Translations under genes and position numbers: made by a program
Assembly (NCBI RefSeq): GCF_001311075.1
Contig: NZ_BBAD01000022.1
Coordinates: forward strand, 1 to 41,163
Direction: 5' to 3'
DNA length: 41,163 nt
Source of the DNA: Secundilactobacillus similis DSM 23365 = JCM 2765
Lineage (GTDB): Bacteria; Bacillota; Bacilli; Lactobacillales; Lactobacillaceae
The notes under the pieces: model-generated
Seen by the model: the letters and a program-made list of their open reading frames with translations, nothing else
Told to the model about the DNA's origin: nothing
The model's database searches: none
Shown here: one piece after another, positions 15,313 to 24,098 of the stretch
Numbering within the stretch: position 1 is the first letter of the stretch
Layout of the letters: every line of letters begins with the position of its first letter

Positions 15313-16038
15313 ATGACAGCAGCCATTATTAATTTACAACATTTAGTCAAACGCTTTGGCAAACAAACGGTGTTAAAGGACATTAACCTCACCGTGATGT
15401 CAGGGGAGATCGTTGGGTTGATCGGACCATCTGGGGCCGGCAAGTCAACGGTGATCAAGACCGCTTTGGGGATGGAAGTCACCGATGGTGGAACGGCGGA
15501 AATTTTTGGTGAAACGATGCCGAACCGGCAACTACTTGCCCGGATCGGGTACATGGCCCAAACGGATGCGTTATACGATTCCTTATCAGCGCGAGAAAAC
15601 CTCAAGTTCTACGCCCAAATGAAGGGCATCGCCAAGGGTGAGATCAAGGCCGCTATTGACCACGTTGCGCAAGTCGTTGACTTAACGGCTGATCTGGATA
15701 AGCGGGTCAGCGGTTACTCCGGCGGGATGATGCGACGGTTGTCACTTGCCATTGCACTGTTAGGTAATCCTGAATTATTGATTTTAGATGAACCAACCGT
15801 TGGCATTGATCCCGCATTACGGCGGCAGATTTGGAAAGAGTTGAACGCCATTCGGGATGAGGGCCGCAGTATTTTGATCACGACCCACGTGATGGATGAA
15901 GCTGAATTGGTTGATAAAGTGGCACTGTTACTGGGTGGCGAAGTCATTGCCTTTGATGAACCGGTTGTTTTGAAGACCCAATACAAGGCCGATTCGATTG
16001 AAGACGTATTCTTAAAGGCGGAAGGTGAATTCGAATGA
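15313..16038 (+). CDS. ABC transporter ATP-binding protein
   Basis: A 241-residue ATPase of an ABC-2 exporter. It has Walker A GPSGAGKS (about 37-44), the signature SGYSGGMMRRLS, Walker B LLILDEPTVGID and the H-loop TTHVMDEAE. The sequence resembles drug/lipid exporter ATPases of the CcmA/YhcH type. The stop overlaps the start of the permease gene by 4 bases (ATGA). Its substrate is not predictable; the coupled TetR regulator suggests inducible export of a toxic compound. Confidence 0.9.
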   Translation: MTAAIINLQHLVKRFGKQTVLKDINLTVMSGEIVGLIGPSGAGKSTVIKTALGMEVTDGGTAEIFGETMPNRQLLARIGYMAQTDALYDSLSARENLKFYAQMKGIAKGEIKAAIDHVAQVVDLTADLDKRVSGYSGGMMRRLSLAIALLGNPELLILDEPTVGIDPALRRQIWKELNAIRDEGRSILITTHVMDEAELVDKVALLLGGEVIAFDEPVVLKTQYKADSIEDVFLKAEGEFE

Positions 16039-17195
16039 GAGCAATTGCGATTATGAACCGGGTTCTAAAGGAACTCTTGCGAGACAAGCGAACCCTAGCG
16101 ATGATGTTTTTGGCGCCAATTTTGGTGTTGTGGCTGATGAGTGTGATTTTTACGGCTAATTCAACAACTAGCGTAAAAGTGGCCACGGTTGGCGTAACGT
16201 CCAGCTTGAACACCAATTTGGATAATGTGAAGCACGTTCAGGTGCACAAATACGACACGCAAAAATCGGCGCGACAGGCGTTGAAGGATCAAAAAGTGGA
16301 CGCGATTATCCGCGAAAAGAAGGACAACCACTTCACGATGACGTACGCCAACACGGATTCTAGTAAGACTTCTGCTGTGAAGATGGCCTTCTCCAGTGCC
16401 ATGACGGCAACTAACGTAAGTAAGATGAAGACTCAGTTAGGCGTGGCGCAAAAGACAATTGCGACACTCCAAAAAGCCTTACCAACCGCGATGCAGCAGC
16501 AACTCCAAGCCAAGCAAGCGAAAGTTCAAAGCAGTCAAGCTAAGAGCGCAACGCCGAAGATCACCAGCCACTACGTCTACGGCGATGCGGATACCGGCTT
16601 CTTTGATAAAATGCTACCAATTCTGATGGGCTTCTTCGTCTTCTTCTTCGTCTTCCTGATTTCCGGGATGGCGCTGTTGAAGGAACGGACCAGCGGAACC
16701 TTATCTCGGTTATTGGCAACGCCGGTGAAGCGGTCCGAGATCGTGCTGGGTTACATGTTGAGTTACGGGATCCTAGCGGTATTTCAAACGTTAGTGATCG
16801 TGTTTGCGACGATTTGGTTGCTGGGAGTCGACGTGGTCGGTAACGTGCTCAACATTGTGGTGATCAACCTGATTCTGGCACTGGTTGCGCTGGCGTTTGG
16901 CATCTTGCTGTCGACGTTTGCGCGGTCCGAGTTCCAGATGATGCAGTTCATCCCAGTGGTGGTCATTCCGCAGGTCTTCTTCTCAGGAATTATTCCGATG
17001 GACTCGATGGCGCACTGGATTCAAGATATTTCATACATTATTCCAATCAAATACGCCGGGGACGCTGTAACGGCCATCATGATGCGGGGCGAGAACCTGT
17101 CGTCACTGGGCTTAGACATTGGTGTCTTGCTGATTTTCCTAGTTGTCTTAACGATTGGTAACGTGCTTGGGTTACGGCGTTACCGAAAAGTTTAA
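16035..17195 (+). CDS. ABC-2 type permease
   Basis: A 386-residue permease. It has an N-terminal helix (about 20-42), a large extracytoplasmic domain (about 45-190, Lys/Gln/Thr-rich with a helical coiled segment) and five C-terminal helices. The typical ABC-2 features KERTSGTLSRLLATPVKRSEIVLGY and VFFSGIIPMDSM are present. It is the full-length YhgE/ABC2_membrane_3 type, probably acting as a homodimer with two copies of the ATPase encoded just upstream. Confidence 0.9.
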   Translation: MRAIAIMNRVLKELLRDKRTLAMMFLAPILVLWLMSVIFTANSTTSVKVATVGVTSSLNTNLDNVKHVQVHKYDTQKSARQALKDQKVDAIIREKKDNHFTMTYANTDSSKTSAVKMAFSSAMTATNVSKMKTQLGVAQKTIATLQKALPTAMQQQLQAKQAKVQSSQAKSATPKITSHYVYGDADTGFFDKMLPILMGFFVFFFVFLISGMALLKERTSGTLSRLLATPVKRSEIVLGYMLSYGILAVFQTLVIVFATIWLLGVDVVGNVLNIVVINLILALVALAFGILLSTFARSEFQMMQFIPVVVIPQVFFSGIIPMDSMAHWIQDISYIIPIKYAGDAVTAIMMRGENLSSLGLDIGVLLIFLVVLTIGNVLGLRRYRKV

Positions 17196-17210
17196 CTGAA
17201 TAACAACGTG

Positions 17211-17280
17211 GAACGCATGAGCGTTCAACGCATTACTGACGAGTATCAGGCAGTTCATCGCCCGGTGAATTGGCTGATAC
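17211..17280 (+). promoter_or_regulatory. two hairpins between permease and tetR
   Basis: GAACGC-ATGA-GCGTTC (17211-17226) and a longer stem with outer arms GTATCAG/CTGATAC (17243-17280) fill the 112-base gap. Neither has a T run, so RNA stability or partial attenuation of tetR is more likely than termination. Confidence 0.4.
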
Positions 17281-17307
17281 CTTGTCGTATCTAGAGGGAG
17301 TGAAACG

Positions 17308-17949
17308 ATGAAACAAGTAATTTTTGCGAGTTACCGGGATTGGCTGACGGAGCAGGAGATGCCCAAGGGCAAGCGCGCAGTGATTCAGTCCGCGTTAGAA
17401 CTGTTTTCCCGAAATGGGTATGATGGCACGGCCACGATTGAAATTGCGAAGCATGCTGGGGTGAGCCAGGCGACGATCTTTAAGTATTTTAAAACCAAGC
17501 AGGATTTATTGGAGAGTATCCTGATGCCGATCGTGAGCGATTTGCTACCAAACTACCGGGAAGATTTTTTGGCAACGATTCCCACAACCAAGACGATCCA
17601 GCAGACGGTCCACTTTTTGGTTCAGAACCGGTTTCAGTTTTTGGAAGATAACACCGATGTGATGCTGATCTTCTTCTCCCAGATGATGACCAATCCGCAA
17701 ATGAAGGCGAAGATGATGCAGTTTATCAAGGAAACGGAGCCGCAATTCGTGACCCGAATCTACGGCGCGCTGAAGCAGACCGGCGAATTGCGGGAAGAGC
17801 TAACACCACTGGCCGTTTTTCGAACGTTTGGTGGACAGTTAATCGCGTATTTTCTTCAACGGACCAAGATTCTCCCAGAACAACCGACCGATGAAGAGGA
17901 CGATTTACGGTTGATCGAAGACATTATTGTAGCGGCACTCAGTAAGTAG
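17308..17949 (+). CDS. TetR/AcrR-family regulator of the ABC exporter
   Basis: A 213-residue TetR protein. After a short N-terminal extension, the helix-turn-helix lies at about 28-72 (SALELFSRNGYDGTATIEIAKHAGVSQATIFKYFKTKQDLL). The rest is a helical ligand-binding domain with a C-terminal segment of the TetR_C type. GAGGGAG lies before ATG. It is third in the exporter operon, so ligand binding would release the operators at 15219-15264 and feed back on its own synthesis. Confidence 0.85.
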   Translation: MKQVIFASYRDWLTEQEMPKGKRAVIQSALELFSRNGYDGTATIEIAKHAGVSQATIFKYFKTKQDLLESILMPIVSDLLPNYREDFLATIPTTKTIQQTVHFLVQNRFQFLEDNTDVMLIFFSQMMTNPQMKAKMMQFIKETEPQFVTRIYGALKQTGELREELTPLAVFRTFGGQLIAYFLQRTKILPEQPTDEEDDLRLIEDIIVAALSK

Positions 17950-18012
17950 TTGCCTATCAGCGGTAACTGATGGATGATCGTCTTAAAAGTTTAATGAGGA
18001 CATCAAAATGGA

Positions 18013-18041
18013 TTGAAATCGAGTACTTCACCCGGTAAACT
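18013..18041 (+). promoter_or_regulatory. promoter of the PepSY lipoprotein gene
   Basis: TTGAAA (18013-18018), a 17-base spacer and TAAACT (18036-18041) lie 66 bases before the start codon. Confidence 0.55.
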
Positions 18042-18107
18042 AAATGGTAATCAATATCATTAATGCGACGAAACCACTGACCGCCATTTAGAAAGGGTGT
18101 CTACGCG

Positions 18108-18728
18108 ATGAAAGCCAAATTAATGTTAGCGTTACTTCTCTCATTGACCTTAGCGGGATGTTCCGCCAACAATGCGTCGAAGTCTGATGATCAAAGTAGT
18201 CAAGCAACTAGCAGCAGCCAGTCCGCAAGTAGTCCTAGTTCAAGTACGAGCAGTCAGTCGACAACAACGACAGACGTTACGAAGGTGAAAGTGTCCGCGG
18301 CCACCGCAATCAAGCGGTATCAGCAGGTATTTCCAAACAGCGATATTACTGGGCTCTCCCTAGAAAAACAGTTAGGTGACTACCAGTACGAGGTTGAGGG
18401 CGTTGATGATAGCAAGGAATATTCGTTAAACCTAAATGCGAAGACGGCGACGGTTACTGATAAAAAGAGCGAGGCACTGGACACGGATGAAGCTAACGGT
18501 GTCGAACGAAAGGCTGAGGCGCTGAACTTAGATCACCTGATCAGCGTTAGTAAAGCCGTTCAAAACGCCCGGAGCAAAGCTAAAGGACAAGCTGCGACTG
18601 AGATCTCTCTCGAACGAGAAGCTGGTCAAACATACTGGGACATTCAGTTTGAAAATCAGGGACAGGAGACTAGCGTGAAGGTCAATGCGCAGTCTGGAAA
18701 GGTTTTGGCGGTGGAACAGGATGATTGA
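18108..18728 (+). CDS. lipoprotein with PepSY-type domains
   Basis: A 206-residue protein with a lipoprotein signal (LALLLSLTLAGC, lipobox LAGC with Cys18). A Ser/Gln/Thr-rich linker to about residue 60 is followed by two PepSY-like units: about 65-120 (AIKRYQQVFPNSDITGLSLEKQLGDYQYEVEG) and about 143-205 (AVQNARSKAKGQAATEISLEREAGQTYWDIQFENQG). PepSY domains on the outer membrane surface are thought to inhibit proteases or bind ligands. AAGGG lies upstream of ATG, and the gene has its own promoter. Confidence 0.85.
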   Translation: MKAKLMLALLLSLTLAGCSANNASKSDDQSSQATSSSQSASSPSSSTSSQSTTTTDVTKVKVSAATAIKRYQQVFPNSDITGLSLEKQLGDYQYEVEGVDDSKEYSLNLNAKTATVTDKKSEALDTDEANGVERKAEALNLDHLISVSKAVQNARSKAKGQAATEISLEREAGQTYWDIQFENQGQETSVKVNAQSGKVLAVEQDD

Positions 18729-18825
18729 TGAGCAGGCTAGTTTGAGTGCTTAAAAAGCTGAAAAAAGGCGATATTAGTAACTATCGAACTAGTGCGTTAA
18801 CTTAAACCCAATTATATCGACAGAA

Positions 18826-18868
18826 AAAAGATCCGCAGACTTCCAAACTAGGAATTCGCGGATCTTTT
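18826..18868. terminator. bidirectional terminator
   Basis: AAAAGATCCGC pairs with GCGGATCTTTT, with a short inner TTCC/GGAA stem. It lies between the lipoprotein gene and the convergent secreted-protein gene. Confidence 0.8.
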
Positions 18869-18910
18869 GGTTGATGCAGATGTCTAAACGAACGGTTCTT
18901 ACCTCGCCAA

Positions 18911-19743
18911 CTACTTGTTGGGAATCAAAATAATGGTCGTCATCCCACCATAGGCGCCTTCATCAGCCAACTGTCAGGCTCAATCGAACCGCCGATGTAC
19001 CAACCGCTAAATTGTGCTCGCTTTGTAGCATCGTAACCAGCCTTAGTCAAAGCCGTTTCAATCGCTGTTTTAGTGAATGGTTCTGGTTCGCTGACGGAGG
19101 CCTTGATAATCACAGGTGTCACGCTACTGTTGACCCCGAGATTTTTTGCCAGTGTGGCCGTTTCATCAGTATCAAAGTAATTACCGCGATCTACGCCGTC
19201 ATCAAGGTTGTTATAGCTTTTGGCAGTTGAATACAACGCATCGCTGTAGATAGCATTTGGAAACAGCTGCATCAGCGTCTTATCTGCTGAAAAGGTGCCA
19301 TTACCGGTGATGCTGTTCCAATCAACTTTTTCAACTGGCAATTTGTCGGAATTAGTGACTGTGATGCCGTTGACCGTTTTGTTTGGCGTAGTCGTGGTTG
19401 AGCTGGTAGCGCTGGTTTTCAAATACCCATGCCATACCCAGCCGGTCTTTTTACCAACGCGGAATTTGTAGTAAACGTAGGTTTTACCGTTACGTTTGCG
19501 GATGTGAGCGGCGTAGTATTGTTGCACCGTTGTGCCGTAATTTTGCATGGTGCCAGATCTGTGCTTCAGTGAAGCAGTCGTCCAGACTGGCGCGTTCGCA
19601 TTGGTTACCGTCACATTTTGGTTCTTAATGTTGGTGTAGTAGCGAACGGATGCGCTAGCGTGGACCGTCGTCTGCATCGTGCCAATGCCCAAAACACCGC
19701 CAGCGACAACTGCTAATGATAACATCCATGTGTTGATTTTCAT
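18911..19743 (-). CDS. secreted protein with SH3-like N-terminal module (frameshifted near the end)
   Basis: The signal peptide (MKINTWMLSLAVVAGGVLGIG) has probable cleavage after VHAS. Residues about 33-115 carry a GW/SH3-like wall-binding pattern (NAPVWTTASLKHRSG...YVYYKFRVGKKTGWVWHGYL). A Ser/Thr linker leads into a C-terminal domain of about 140 residues of unknown function. As sequenced the frame ends at 18940 after LMKAPMVG. One base missing from a short run at 18959-18960 would change this to LMKGAYGGMTTIILIPNK with stop at 18911, a much more natural end. The ATG at 19743 is preferred over an in-frame ATG nine codons earlier, since it starts a canonical signal peptide. Confidence 0.7.
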
Positions 19744-19909
19744 GTTGAAAGCCTCCCAGTGAATAGGCATATTATAGGCGTAACCTTTTAGACCGACAAG
19801 AAAGCAGGGAAGTTATCGTCCTCAAAATTGAGGTGAATACATGGTTTAAGGCTAAATATTAAATTTTTGACATGAAAGGCCCTAACCAGAAAATTGATGC
19901 GTGCTTACC

Positions 19910-20221
19910 TTAGTCCGCTTGTTGATCCAAACCTAATCGACCATCCGTTGCGGTTAAGTTCGTATACTCCCAATCAGTTTTCTGAAGTTCTTCAATAATT
20001 TGCGTTAAAATACCCAATTTAATCCACTTTTGTAATTGAGAATAAACAGTTTGCCACGGCCCGTATTCCGGTGGTAGCATGCGCCAGGGGTTATTCGTCC
20101 TCGCAATCCAAATAATTCCGTTTAAGATGCGGCGCTTATCAGCAGCGGGACGACCAGTAACCTGAGTCGGAAATAGTGGTTCGATACGCTGCCATTGTTC
20201 GTCGGTCAGATTATAGCTCAT
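19910..20221 (-). pseudogene. IS5-like transposase N-terminal fragment (DUF4096)
   Basis: A 103-residue frame matches the N-terminal insertion-element domain of IS5-family transposases: LTDEQWQRIEPLFP, GRPAADKRRILNGIIWIARTNNPWRMLPPEYGPWQTVYSQLQKW. The DDE catalytic half is missing: the frame ends after DGRLGLDQQAD, and the 166 bases before the next gene show no D/E motif. No clear terminal inverted repeats are seen. It is a remnant, or a solo orfA. It sits between two surface-protein genes. Confidence 0.75.
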
Positions 20222-20300
20222 AGTTGTCAGTCGCTCCTTTTCGTTTGAGATTATAGCAAGTCCCGTCATGTGACGAAACTTTAATGCACTTAATTTTGAC

Positions 20301-21916
20301 TCACTCGTTACGGGAGCGCCGGAAGTGTAGACTCGAGGAAATGGTTAAGAGACTCGCGCCAAGTAAGGTTAGCCAATTTTGACTAGTCACTGGTTCACTC
20401 GTTTGAGGTAATTGCGCGTTATCAGTCGCTTCCTGAGCTGGCGTAGCGTGAGCGCTTGAAGTAAAAATACGTGAGGCTGCTGGTCGAACGATGGCCGAAC
20501 TTGGCGCTTGATGAGCCGAGGTGGTGTTAGTTGTTGTGACGTTATCTAAATCGGTTGAAGGCGCTGATTCGTGAGGCGGACTTGGGCGAGTAGGCAACCC
20601 TGGTTTTTCCGGTGCGATTGGTTGATTGGGTTCTGCCGGTTTGGCTGGCTTTTCTGGTGTCGTTGGTTTATCTGGTTCTGTGGGCTTATCGGGGTTAGTC
20701 GGTTTGCCTGGCTCCGTGGGCTTGTCCGGATCGGTTGGTTTCTCCGGATCTGTGGGCTTATCAGGATCGGTTGGTTTATCTGGGTCCGTTGGCTTATCCG
20801 TATCAGTATCCGTTCCGGGCTGCAAGTCCCAACGATGAGATTCACCGCCAGAAATGGTGACTTGATTAGCAACCAAGTTGCCGTCCACATTAACCTGAGC
20901 GTCAAGCAAGGCGTTAGGGGCTAAGACGCTACCCATAAAGCGACCGCCGCTGAAGGTGATGGCCTGACTACCAATGCCAAAATTCCATAAGAGGTGGTTA
21001 GGGTAGTGGTGAGATTCGCCGTTGGTGATTGCTTGAGGATCCTGCTCGTATTTTAATAACGTTTGGGTGTTGATTGTTGGTTTGTCGGGCAGATCAGTGA
21101 CGTTGATGACAACGGTTGGTCCCGTGAGTTCACTGGCAAGCCCCTTGATCGTGAGTGGTTGTGAGTCGTGCAAATACCGGTAGGGAACGCTAACGTAAAC
21201 GTGGCCGTTGGTGGTCGTTGCGTTCGACACGTCAATTGTGCGATTATTCAGGTCTGAATAGTCGCTCACAACCCCGGCAGATTCTGGCTGACTAGCGAAA
21301 TCAGTTGCGGTTTGCGTTAATGATTGGAACACAGTTGGCAAATCAATATAGACCTGATCAGCAGGATCTTGACGAACATCTGCCGTTTTCAACGAACTTC
21401 GCTGACCGTTGACGTAGACCTGATCGTTTTTGGCATCGAGTTTAATTGAATTGCCAAATACCACGTGGTTAAAGATCGGGTTACGAAAGGCGTTATCCGA
21501 AATAGTGGCAGTTAAGTGTTGAATGTAATTAATGTCGCTAGTACTCAAATTAGGCGAAGTGCCACGGGTGCCGAAGTCGTTAGCTTGAGTAAGGCTCCCC
21601 ACGGCTAAGTTACCATTAGTATCAGCAATCAGTGCAGCCTGATTAGCGAAGATGTGGAAGAGTGCGGCCACTTTCAGGTCATCCGTTTGGTTGATAGCGT
21701 TCACGTCGATGCCTGATGGGTTAAAAAGGTGTCACTTTCAATTGGGTTATATGGTGTGCGCACCGTTGGCCGAATTTGAGTTGATGACGGTTGTGGTGCA
21801 TTTGGTGATGTTGCGGCGTGTGCGGGTAGTGTTGTACGCCCTAGCACGGCTGTGGTTAGTAATAAGCTCATCATTAGCCGAGTTAGATGAGCCAATTGTT
21901 TTCGTTGATCCCCCAT
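20301..21916 (-). CDS. LPXTG-anchored surface protein with choice-of-anchor A domain (frameshifted as sequenced)
   Basis: An N-terminal signal peptide (LTRLMMSLLLTTAVLG, cleavage near AHAA) leads into a choice-of-anchor A domain. Its hallmark parts are visible: VAALFHIFANQ, ADTNGNLAVGSL and, at the end, GGRFMGSVLAPNA...VDGNLVANQVTISGGESH. A Pro-rich wall-spanning region built of DKPTDP-type hexapeptides (18-base units, about 20640-20815) follows. The C-terminus is LPQTSE, a hydrophobic helix and RRSRNE, a sortase A signal. One G is missing at 21718-21720 (plus strand); adding it joins TPYNPIESDTFLTPSGID to VNAINQ and gives about 538 residues. GGGAGG precedes the ATG at 21916. It probably acts in adhesion or surface structure. 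Confidence 0.85.
20640..20815. repeat. 18-bp tandem repeats, Pro-rich wall-spanning region
   Basis: Tandem 18-base units encode DKPTDP and variants (EKPTDP, GKPTNP, DKPTEP, DKPTTP, EKPAKP) inside the LPXTG gene. The units are degenerate but in phase, so copy number could vary by slippage. Confidence 0.75.
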
Positions 21917-22287
21917 GTTGCGAACCTCCCATGATTCTGTAAGTATTTGACTTAAACGATTGTCAGTTACCCGGACTGCAATTCAATTGTCCGATAGCGG
22001 GTTAATCACGATTTCAGACTATCAAGGGGCAATTAGAGAACAATGGCAGTTCGGTAGTTACTTAACAAAGTAGATGAGTACAAGATTGAATCCCAGTGAG
22101 AGAGACAGGCTAGACACCGTGAAAATTGAAGTGCTTTCTTAACGGTAATATGCGGTTTATGAGATGATTTTTTAGAATTTGGTGGGGAAATGTGTTTGTA
22201 AACTCGGGGCTTAAGCGGTCTTCAAATACGGTAATCTCCCAAGATTGTGCTATCATAAACGATAATTACAATTCTGGAGATGAGTTC
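21917..22287. other. intergenic region between divergent genes
   Basis: There is no convincing gene. The right end holds a likely extended -10 promoter for the nitroreductase (TGC then TATCAT at 22251-22256). The left end holds GGGAGG, the ribosome site of the surface protein. In between I see no clear operator, repeat or structured RNA. Confidence 0.5.
22248..22256 (+). promoter_or_regulatory. extended -10 promoter of the nitroreductase gene
   Basis: TGCTATCAT gives a TGn-extended -10 element 31 bases before the ATG. The -35 is not clear. Confidence 0.4.
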
Positions 22288-23018
22288 ATGGATTCAGCAT
22301 CATTGCAACACCGTACCATTCGGCGCTTTAAGCCGGTTAAAATTGATTATCGGGCACTGGAAGATGCCGCTCGCGCAACGTCGACCAGTGAGTTTCTACA
22401 ATCATTTACCTTGATTCGCATCACTAAGCCGGAACTACGGGCTGCAATTTCAAAGATCAGCGGTAGTCTGGCACTGCGTCAGGATAACGGTGAACTGTTC
22501 ATCTTTGTTGTTGATACCGGGCGTGATATTCGTTTGACTGAACCGGGGAGCAACGTGCACACCTTTACCAACTGGAACGCATTCTTAGCCGGAGCGTTTG
22601 ATGCCACCTTGGCTGTCCAAAACGTGTTGGCCACGGCGGAACGCTCCGGAATGGGCGGCGTGGTACTGGGGAGTATTTTAAACGATCCGCAACAAATGAT
22701 TGATTTACTTCATTTGCCAAATACACCTTCCATTACTTGCTGATGGTAGGGGTGCCGGAAACGGTGCCTGATCAAAAGCCACGGTTACCACGGCAGTTGG
22801 TGGTTGGTGAAGACAGTTACCCAACTTTCCAAGCGGATGCAATGGCTGACTATGACCAAGCCATTAGCGATTACTATACTAGTCGGGGGAGTAATGCCCG
22901 ACCCGAAACGTTTACGAGTCTGGTTCGCCGACACCTTGGGGCGGATCAGAAGCACCGGGATGAAATTGGCGCGATTTTGAAGGCACAGGGGTTTGAGATG
23001 CCGCAGGAATTGAAGTAA
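22288..23018 (+). CDS. NfsA-type NADPH-dependent nitroreductase (frameshifted as sequenced)
   Basis: An FMN-dependent nitroreductase of the NfsA/FRP type. The N-terminal FMN-binding motif is HRTIRRFKPVKID. The SEFLQSFTLIRI strand and the segment AERSGMGGVVLGSILNDPQQMIDLLHLP, characteristic of the group, follow, and then a C-terminal lid containing VGVPETVPDQKPRLP. One A is missing from the run at 22719-22721; adding it gives LPKYTFHYLLMVGVPE and a normal length of about 243 residues. The ATG at 22288 follows GGAG, and upstream in-frame codons have no ribosome site. It reduces nitroaromatics, quinones or flavins with NADPH in the cytoplasm. Confidence 0.85.
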
Positions 23019-23031
23019 CTGAAATTAAATT

Positions 23032-23073
23032 AAAAGCAGTGCACTAATGATGATCATTGGCGCACTGCTTTTT
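23032..23073. terminator. bidirectional terminator
   Basis: AAAAGCAGTGC pairs with GCACTGCTTTT around an inner AATGAT/ATCATT stem. It separates the nitroreductase gene from the convergent acetyltransferase gene. Confidence 0.85.
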
Positions 23074-23089
23074 AGGTTGTAATAGTTAG

Positions 23090-23713
23090 TTATCTAGGCA
23101 TACCGTCAGCGCCAAGTTGATCCGCTTCCGTAATCTCTCGAACCACCCGACAAGGATTCCCCACAGCCAGCGAATTAGCCGGAATATCCTTAACAACTAC
23201 GCTGCCGGCACCAATCACACAGCCACTGCCAATCGTAACACCGCCAATGACGGTGACGTTGCTAGCCAGCCAACAGTTATCGCCAATCGTGATAGGTAGG
23301 GCGTGTTCGTAACTGTAATCCTCGCCATCACGATCCTTGGTCTTCATATTGCGTTGCTGATAACGCAGAGGGTGAAGGGCGGTGACCAGTGTAACGTTAG
23401 GCCCGCACATGACGTTGTTGCCAACCGTAATCGGTGCTTCGTCTAGTACCGTGAAGTTGAAATTGGCGTAAAAGTTATCGCCCACCGTGATGTAGCGCCC
23501 GTAATCAAATTGGACGGGACCCTGTAAGTAGCAACCCTCGCCATGGTTGGGCATGAGGTGATCTACCAACGTTTGCCGTTCAGTTTCCGCTGCTTCAGGG
23601 AGTTGATTATAGGCTAAGCAGTCATTATGTGCCGATTCGCGTTGCGCCACTAAATCAGCGTCCATGGAGTTGTACATTTCGCCAGCCAGCATTCGTTCTT
23701 GTTCAGTTGTCAT
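23090..23713 (-). CDS. maltose/galactoside-type sugar O-acetyltransferase
   Basis: A 207-residue left-handed beta-helix acetyltransferase. It has the N-terminal maltose acetyltransferase domain (EQERMLAGEMYNSMDADLVAQR) and hexapeptide repeats from about 75. The catalytic His lies in VTALHPL, and the C-terminal GSVVVKDIPANSLAVGNPCRVVREI. It transfers acetyl from acetyl-CoA to the 6-OH of sugars (LacA/Maa family). Length is normal. A GGAGGT-like site (CTGGAGGTCG) precedes the ATG. Its physiological sugar cannot be told from sequence. Confidence 0.9.
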   Translation of the reverse strand: MTTEQERMLAGEMYNSMDADLVAQRESAHNDCLAYNQLPEAAETERQTLVDHLMPNHGEGCYLQGPVQFDYGRYITVGDNFYANFNFTVLDEAPITVGNNVMCGPNVTLVTALHPLRYQQRNMKTKDRDGEDYSYEHALPITIGDNCWLASNVTVIGGVTIGSGCVIGAGSVVVKDIPANSLAVGNPCRVVREITEADQLGADGMPR

Positions 23714-24098
23714 GATTGTTCGACCTCCAGTAAGTGAGTAGTTGATTACTTATAGTATAACAAGTTCAGCAAACAGTTGTAACGGAAATAATAAAACGTT
23801 GATTTCACAGCCTTACCACGCCATTCTAACGTCAGATTGAAACCAATTGACGGCCTCAACCGCTCAAAACTATTATCACGTAGTAATGAAAACATAAAAT
23901 TTATTTAACCCACCACAAACCAGCAATTTCCCTGAATGAAAATAAGCTTTCATAAAAATAACACCTGATTTACGCACAAATATGACGTTGAATTTAAAAT
24001 ATCACGATGATACAATGCTTTGCGTAAGGACACAGCTCATATTATGTAATTGTATTTAACGGCTTAATCACGTTGTTAAGTACTGGGGAGGACTTGTA
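23714..24098. other. intergenic control region of the sugar ABC operon
   Basis: There is no gene. It contains a palindrome ATGAAA-ATAAGC-TTTCAT (23936-23953), the promoter at 23988-24016 and an imperfect inverted repeat TTAACG-N9-CGTTGTTAA just before the ribosome site. The first resembles a cre site but has two extra central bases. These are candidate operators for a LacI- or ROK-type sugar regulator encoded elsewhere. Confidence 0.5.
23988..24016 (+). promoter_or_regulatory. promoter of the sugar ABC operon
   Basis: TTGAAT (23988-23993), a 17-base spacer and TACAAT (24011-24016) lie about 80 bases before the rbsB-like start. Confidence 0.6.

Noticed and set aside
20571..20924. Trp/Gly-rich open frame on the plus strand of the LPXTG gene
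   Set aside because: It is the antisense of the DKPTDP repeats, has no ribosome site, and the minus-strand protein has clear domains and a sorting signal.
23936..23953. cre site before the sugar ABC operon
   Set aside because: ATGAAA-ATAAGC-TTTCAT is palindromic, but it is two bases longer than the cre consensus and lacks the central CG.
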